Assembly (NCBI RefSeq): GCF_028994775.1
Contig: NZ_JAJQMN010000011.1
Coordinates: 1-64,000, forward strand
Reading direction: 5' to 3'
Length of the DNA: 64,000 nucleotides
From: Promicromonospora iranensis
GTDB lineage: Bacteria > Actinomycetota > Actinomycetes > Actinomycetales > Cellulomonadaceae
The position numbers were made by a program, and so were the translations under genes. Below are positions 61,177 to 64,000 of this stretch, in pieces (within the stretch, counting starts at the first letter, position 1; every line of letters begins with the position of its first letter). The notes beneath the pieces were generated by a model. That model saw only the letters and a program-made list of their open reading frames with translations, was not told the DNA's origin and ran no database searches.

Positions 61177-62846
61177 GCACGCCGGAGCACGAGCTCGACA
61201 CGAGCGGAGCCGGCTCCGCCGCCCAGCGGGCGCAGCCCCCGGCAGAGGACCTGGACTGGCGCCGCGTGCACCCGGTCACGCCGCTGGTCCGGGGCTGGGC
61301 GGTGGTGGGCGCCGCGGTCGTGATCCTCGGCCAGCAGAGCCTGGACGGGGGACCGCGGGGCGGCCTCATCGCCCTCGTCTCCAGCGAGTACTGGTGGACC
61401 CTGTTCGCGGCGCTGGCGGCGGTCGCCGCCGTGGGCTGGGGCTACTCGGTGCTGGCCTGGCGCATGACCACCTACGCCATCGGCGAGGAGACGGTGCACC
61501 TGCGGCGCGGCATCCTGTTCCGCCAGCAGCGCCACGCCCGCCTGGACCGGCTGCAGTCGGTGGACATCCGGCAGCCGCTCGTGGCCCGGTTCTTCGGCCT
61601 CTGCGAGCTCACCCTGGAGACCGCCGGTGGTACCGACTCGGGCGTCGCCATCGGGTTCCTGAAGGGGTCCGACGCCGACGAGCTGCGCGCCGAGCTCCTC
61701 GCCCGCGCGGCAGGCCTGAAGGTGGCGAGGACGGGTCCCGCGGGCAGTGGCCGCAGGCAGCCGCCGTCAGGCACGGTGGCCGCGCCGGCCGGCCCCGGCC
61801 ACGCCGGCTCCGTGCCCGTCGGTCCTGTGCCCGTCGGTCCTGTGCCCGTCGGGACCGGGCCGGAGGGGCAGCCGCAGGACGCCGGGCCGCAGGCCGGGTT
61901 CCCGCACGCAGGCGGGCCGGACGGTCCGCTCGGCGGCCCCACGGGCCCGCCCACCCTCGAGGCGCCCCAGATACCCGTGCTCAGCGTCCCGCTGGGCCGG
62001 CTGATCGCGTCGGTCGTGCGTTCCGGGGCGATGATCACGCTGGTGGTGTGGGCCCTGGTCGTGGTGGTGGTCATGATCGTCACCGGCGAGTTCGCCGTCA
62101 TATCTGCGTCGCTGCCCGCGGTGCTGGGCGCCGGCGGGTACCTGTTCGGCCGGCTCACCGGGGAGTTCGACTTCCGGGTGGCCATCTCGCCCGACGGCGT
62201 CCGGCTGCGCCACGGGATGCTGGAGACACGGTCCCAGACCATCCCGCCCGGCCGTGTGCAGGCGGTCCGCCTCGTGCAGAGCGTGCTGTGGCGCGGCCGC
62301 GACTGGTGGCGGGTCCAGGTGAACGTCGCCGGCTACGGCGGCGAGAGCGAGGAGAAGAACAGCGTGCTCCTGCCCGTCGGCACCCGCGACGAGGCACTGA
62401 CGGTGCTGTCGCTCGTGCTGCCGGACCTCGGCGTCGACGAGCCGCGCCGCGTCCTCGACGCGGGGCTGGACGGCAACTCCCGGACCGAGAGCGTGTACGT
62501 CACGGCACCACGGCGGACGCGCATACTGGATCCGGTGGCATGGCGTCGCAACGGGTTCGCCGTGACCGGTCGCGCGCTGCTACTGCGTCGGGGCCGCATG
62601 GTGAAGATCCTGGACGTGGTGCCGCACGAGCGGACGCAGTCGCTGGGCCTGAGCCAGGGCCCGTGGCAGCGCCGGCTGGGTGTCGCGTCGTTCCAGGTGC
62701 ACTCCACGGAGGGCCCGGTGCATCCGGAGGCGCCGCACCTCGACGCCGCCGACGCCGCGCGGCTCATGGCGGAGCAGGCCATGCGAGCCCGGAGCGCACG
62801 TGCCGCCGCCGGTCCCGAACGATGGATGGAAAGACAGGGTGAGTGA
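61173..62846 (+). CDS. Multi-bPH2-domain membrane protein, YdbT-like
   Basis: A 557-residue protein with four membrane helices in two pairs and about three bPH2 domains (TTYAIGEETVHLRRGILFRQ; SPDGVRLRHGMLETRSQTIP; GFAVTGRALLLRRGRMVKIL). A Pro/Gly linker (190-265) carries exact 15-bp tandem repeats (61812-61853) encoding VPVGP. Coupled to the YdbS-like gene. Probably in the membrane or secretion machinery; no clear function. Confidence 0.88.
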   Translation: MSTPEHELDTSGAGSAAQRAQPPAEDLDWRRVHPVTPLVRGWAVVGAAVVILGQQSLDGGPRGGLIALVSSEYWWTLFAALAAVAAVGWGYSVLAWRMTTYAIGEETVHLRRGILFRQQRHARLDRLQSVDIRQPLVARFFGLCELTLETAGGTDSGVAIGFLKGSDADELRAELLARAAGLKVARTGPAGSGRRQPPSGTVAAPAGPGHAGSVPVGPVPVGPVPVGTGPEGQPQDAGPQAGFPHAGGPDGPLGGPTGPPTLEAPQIPVLSVPLGRLIASVVRSGAMITLVVWALVVVVVMIVTGEFAVISASLPAVLGAGGYLFGRLTGEFDFRVAISPDGVRLRHGMLETRSQTIPPGRVQAVRLVQSVLWRGRDWWRVQVNVAGYGGESEEKNSVLLPVGTRDEALTVLSLVLPDLGVDEPRRVLDAGLDGNSRTESVYVTAPRRTRILDPVAWRRNGFAVTGRALLLRRGRMVKILDVVPHERTQSLGLSQGPWQRRLGVASFQVHSTEGPVHPEAPHLDAADAARLMAEQAMRARSARAAAGPERWMERQGE

Positions 62847-62859
62847 CCGGTGATACCCG

Positions 62860-63834
62860 GTGAGTAGCTCCGAAGAGCCGGCCCGTCGGCCCGGCCGGCT
62901 GGGCGTCGGCGTGGTCGGCGCGGGACGGGTGGGCGCCGTGCTCGGCAACGCCCTGCGCGCCGCCGGTCATGCCGTCGTCGGCGCGAGCGGGATCTCGGAG
63001 GACTCCCGGGAGCGCATCGAGACGCTCCTGCCGGGCGTCCCCAACCTCCAGGTGCCCGACGTCGTCGAGCGGGCGGAGCTCGTGCTCCTCGCCGTGCCCG
63101 ACGACGCCCTGGGTCCTCTGGTCGCCGGCCTCGCCGACACCGGAGCCTGGCAGCCGGGCCAGCTCGCGATCCACACGTCGGGTCGCTACGGCACCGCCGT
63201 CCTGGAGCCTGCCCGGCTGGGCGGTGCGATCCCGCTCGCGGTGCATCCCGCCATGACGTTCTCCGGCACGTCACTCGACCTGGCCCGGCTGGAGGGCTGC
63301 ACGTTCGCCGTGACCGCCCCGGCGCCCGTGCAGCCGATCGGGCAGGCGCTGGTTGTCGAGATCGGCGGCGAGCCCGTGATCGTCGACGAGCAGCTCCGCG
63401 GCCTGTACCACGCTGCTCTCGCCCACGGGGCGAACCACCTGGTGGTGCTCGTCGCGCAGGCAGCGCAGGCCCTGGAGGCGGCGGGGATCGAGGCGCCCGG
63501 CCGGGTGCTCGCACCGCTGCTCTCGGCGGCGCTCGAGTCGGCCACGCGGTCGGCGGACGCGCGCGACGGCGTCGGGCCGGGGGCGATCTCCGCGCTCACC
63601 GGTCCTGTCTCGCGGGGCGACGTCGGCACCGTGCGCCATCACCTGACCGAACTCAGCGCCCTCGCCGCGGCCAGCGGCGCCACCGACGTGCCCGACAGCT
63701 ACACCGAGCTCGCCCGCGGGGCCACCCGACGTGCGCTCGCGAGCCACCGTATCGACGACTCCGCCGCGCAGAAGCTGCTCGACGCGCTGGACGGCGCCAC
63801 CGGGGAGTCGCACGCAGGAAGGAAGACACAGTGA
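62860..63834 (+). CDS. Rossmann-fold / DUF2520 protein
   Basis: A 324-residue NAD(P)-binding protein: GVGVVGAGRVGAVLGNALRA at the N-terminus, then a DUF2520 C-terminal helical domain (about 165-300, LYHAALAHGANHLVVLVAQA). The build resembles ketopantoate or hydroxyacid reductases. Its stop overlaps the panC start (GTGA), suggesting a role near pantothenate synthesis (inference). Confidence 0.9.
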   Translation: MSSSEEPARRPGRLGVGVVGAGRVGAVLGNALRAAGHAVVGASGISEDSRERIETLLPGVPNLQVPDVVERAELVLLAVPDDALGPLVAGLADTGAWQPGQLAIHTSGRYGTAVLEPARLGGAIPLAVHPAMTFSGTSLDLARLEGCTFAVTAPAPVQPIGQALVVEIGGEPVIVDEQLRGLYHAALAHGANHLVVLVAQAAQALEAAGIEAPGRVLAPLLSAALESATRSADARDGVGPGAISALTGPVSRGDVGTVRHHLTELSALAAASGATDVPDSYTELARGATRRALASHRIDDSAAQKLLDALDGATGESHAGRKTQ

Positions 63835-64000
63835 CCACCGAGGCCCAGACCGCACCCGAAGCGGGCTCCGTGCAGCGGACCCCGCTCGTGGTGCGCACCC
63901 GGTCCGAGCTGCGCGACGCGCAGATGCGCTGGGCGATCGCGGGACCCCTGGATGTCGCCGGACCCGACGCGGGCCCCGGCAAGCGGGCGGTCGTCATGAC
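63831..64000 (+). CDS. panC: Pantoate-beta-alanine ligase, N-terminal fragment
   Basis: Start of panC, cut by the window end after 56 codons. The peptide has a short variable N-terminus, then RTRSELRDAQMRWA and GKRAVVMT, matching the region before the PTMGALHEGH motif of PanC. GGAAGG lies just before the GTG. Identification rests on this partial match and on its usual position after the DUF2520 gene. Confidence 0.75.
   Translation, partial: MTTEAQTAPEAGSVQRTPLVVRTRSELRDAQMRWAIAGPLDVAGPDAGPGKRAVVM

Noticed and set aside
1-64000. CRISPR array, tRNA or rRNA genes, integrase with attachment site, or prophage
   Set aside because: No regularly spaced direct repeats, tRNA-like cloverleaf sequences, rRNA segments or phage genes were recognised. 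The only mobile DNA is the IS481 end.

Overview
This is a stretch of a very GC-rich (roughly 70-74 percent by eye), densely coding actinobacterial chromosome. The gene set fits a soil or plant-litter Micrococcales species, most likely near Promicromonosporaceae: an orphan GlnR regulator, a Crp/GlxR-type regulator, coenzyme F420 genes, a secreted GH18 chitinase, a secreted GH16 beta-glucanase with discoidin domains, HAAS/PadR and MocR modules, and the ftsH-folE-folP-folBK-DUF3180-PH-panC block typical of the group. The placement is inferred from gene families; no rRNA, tRNA or CRISPR locus is visible.

Layout. 1-540: the end of an IS481-family element, cut off by the window edge. 0.6-5.1 kb (minus): Crp-family regulator and the methylcitrate-cycle operon prpD-prpB-prpC. 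5.3-14.4 kb: nth, an alpha/beta hydrolase behind glnR, YceI, a thioredoxin/DUF4395/DsrE redox group, a small membrane protein with a nitrobindin-like protein, ygfZ and a FUSC protein. 14.4-17.7 kb: PadR/HAAS pair, DUF2516, asparaginase, dtd. 17.7-21.8 kb: LuxR-type regulator divergent from the chitinase. 21.9-32.4 kb: ECF sigma factor and membrane partner, osmC, a giant D-lactate/glycolate-type oxidoreductase, serine hydrolase, cupin, nitroreductase, and an aldo/keto reductase divergent from a MocR regulator. 32.4-37.7 kb: FAD monooxygenase, cofC-cofD (F420), a thiamine-binding protein and a RAMA-domain protein. 37.7-43.7 kb: LacI regulator, GH16 glucanase, MDR dehydrogenase, secreted beta-propeller, VOC protein. 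43.7-46.6 kb (minus): metY-metX behind a tiny cysteine-codon leader peptide. 46.8-53.5 kb: NlpC/P60 hydrolase, ppa, dacB, a DUF2342 metalloprotease, tilS, hpt. 53.6-64.0 kb: ftsH, folE, folP, a very large FolB-FolK fusion, DUF3180, two PH-domain membrane proteins, a DUF2520 protein and the start of panC.

How genes work together. prpDBC oxidises propionyl-CoA via 2-methylcitrate. metYX makes homocysteine from homoserine and sulfide. cofD and cofC assemble the F420 phospholactyl tail. folE, folP and folBK form most of a folate pathway. Chitinase and GH16 glucanase are secreted polysaccharide degraders; the glucanase has a textbook LacI-type operator overlapping its start point and a LacI gene next door.

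Besides ordinary genes the window is rich in structured DNA. There are four families of repeated palindromes or dispersed repeats at gene ends, one with compensatory stem changes; an in-frame palindrome inside tilS; several exact 15- or 18-bp in-frame tandem duplications; and several genes whose -10 box lies 6-7 nt before the start codon, indicating leaderless transcripts. The best candidates for little-described biology are the RAMA-domain protein, the cysteine leader of metYX, the disordered FolB-FolK fusion and the tilS palindrome.
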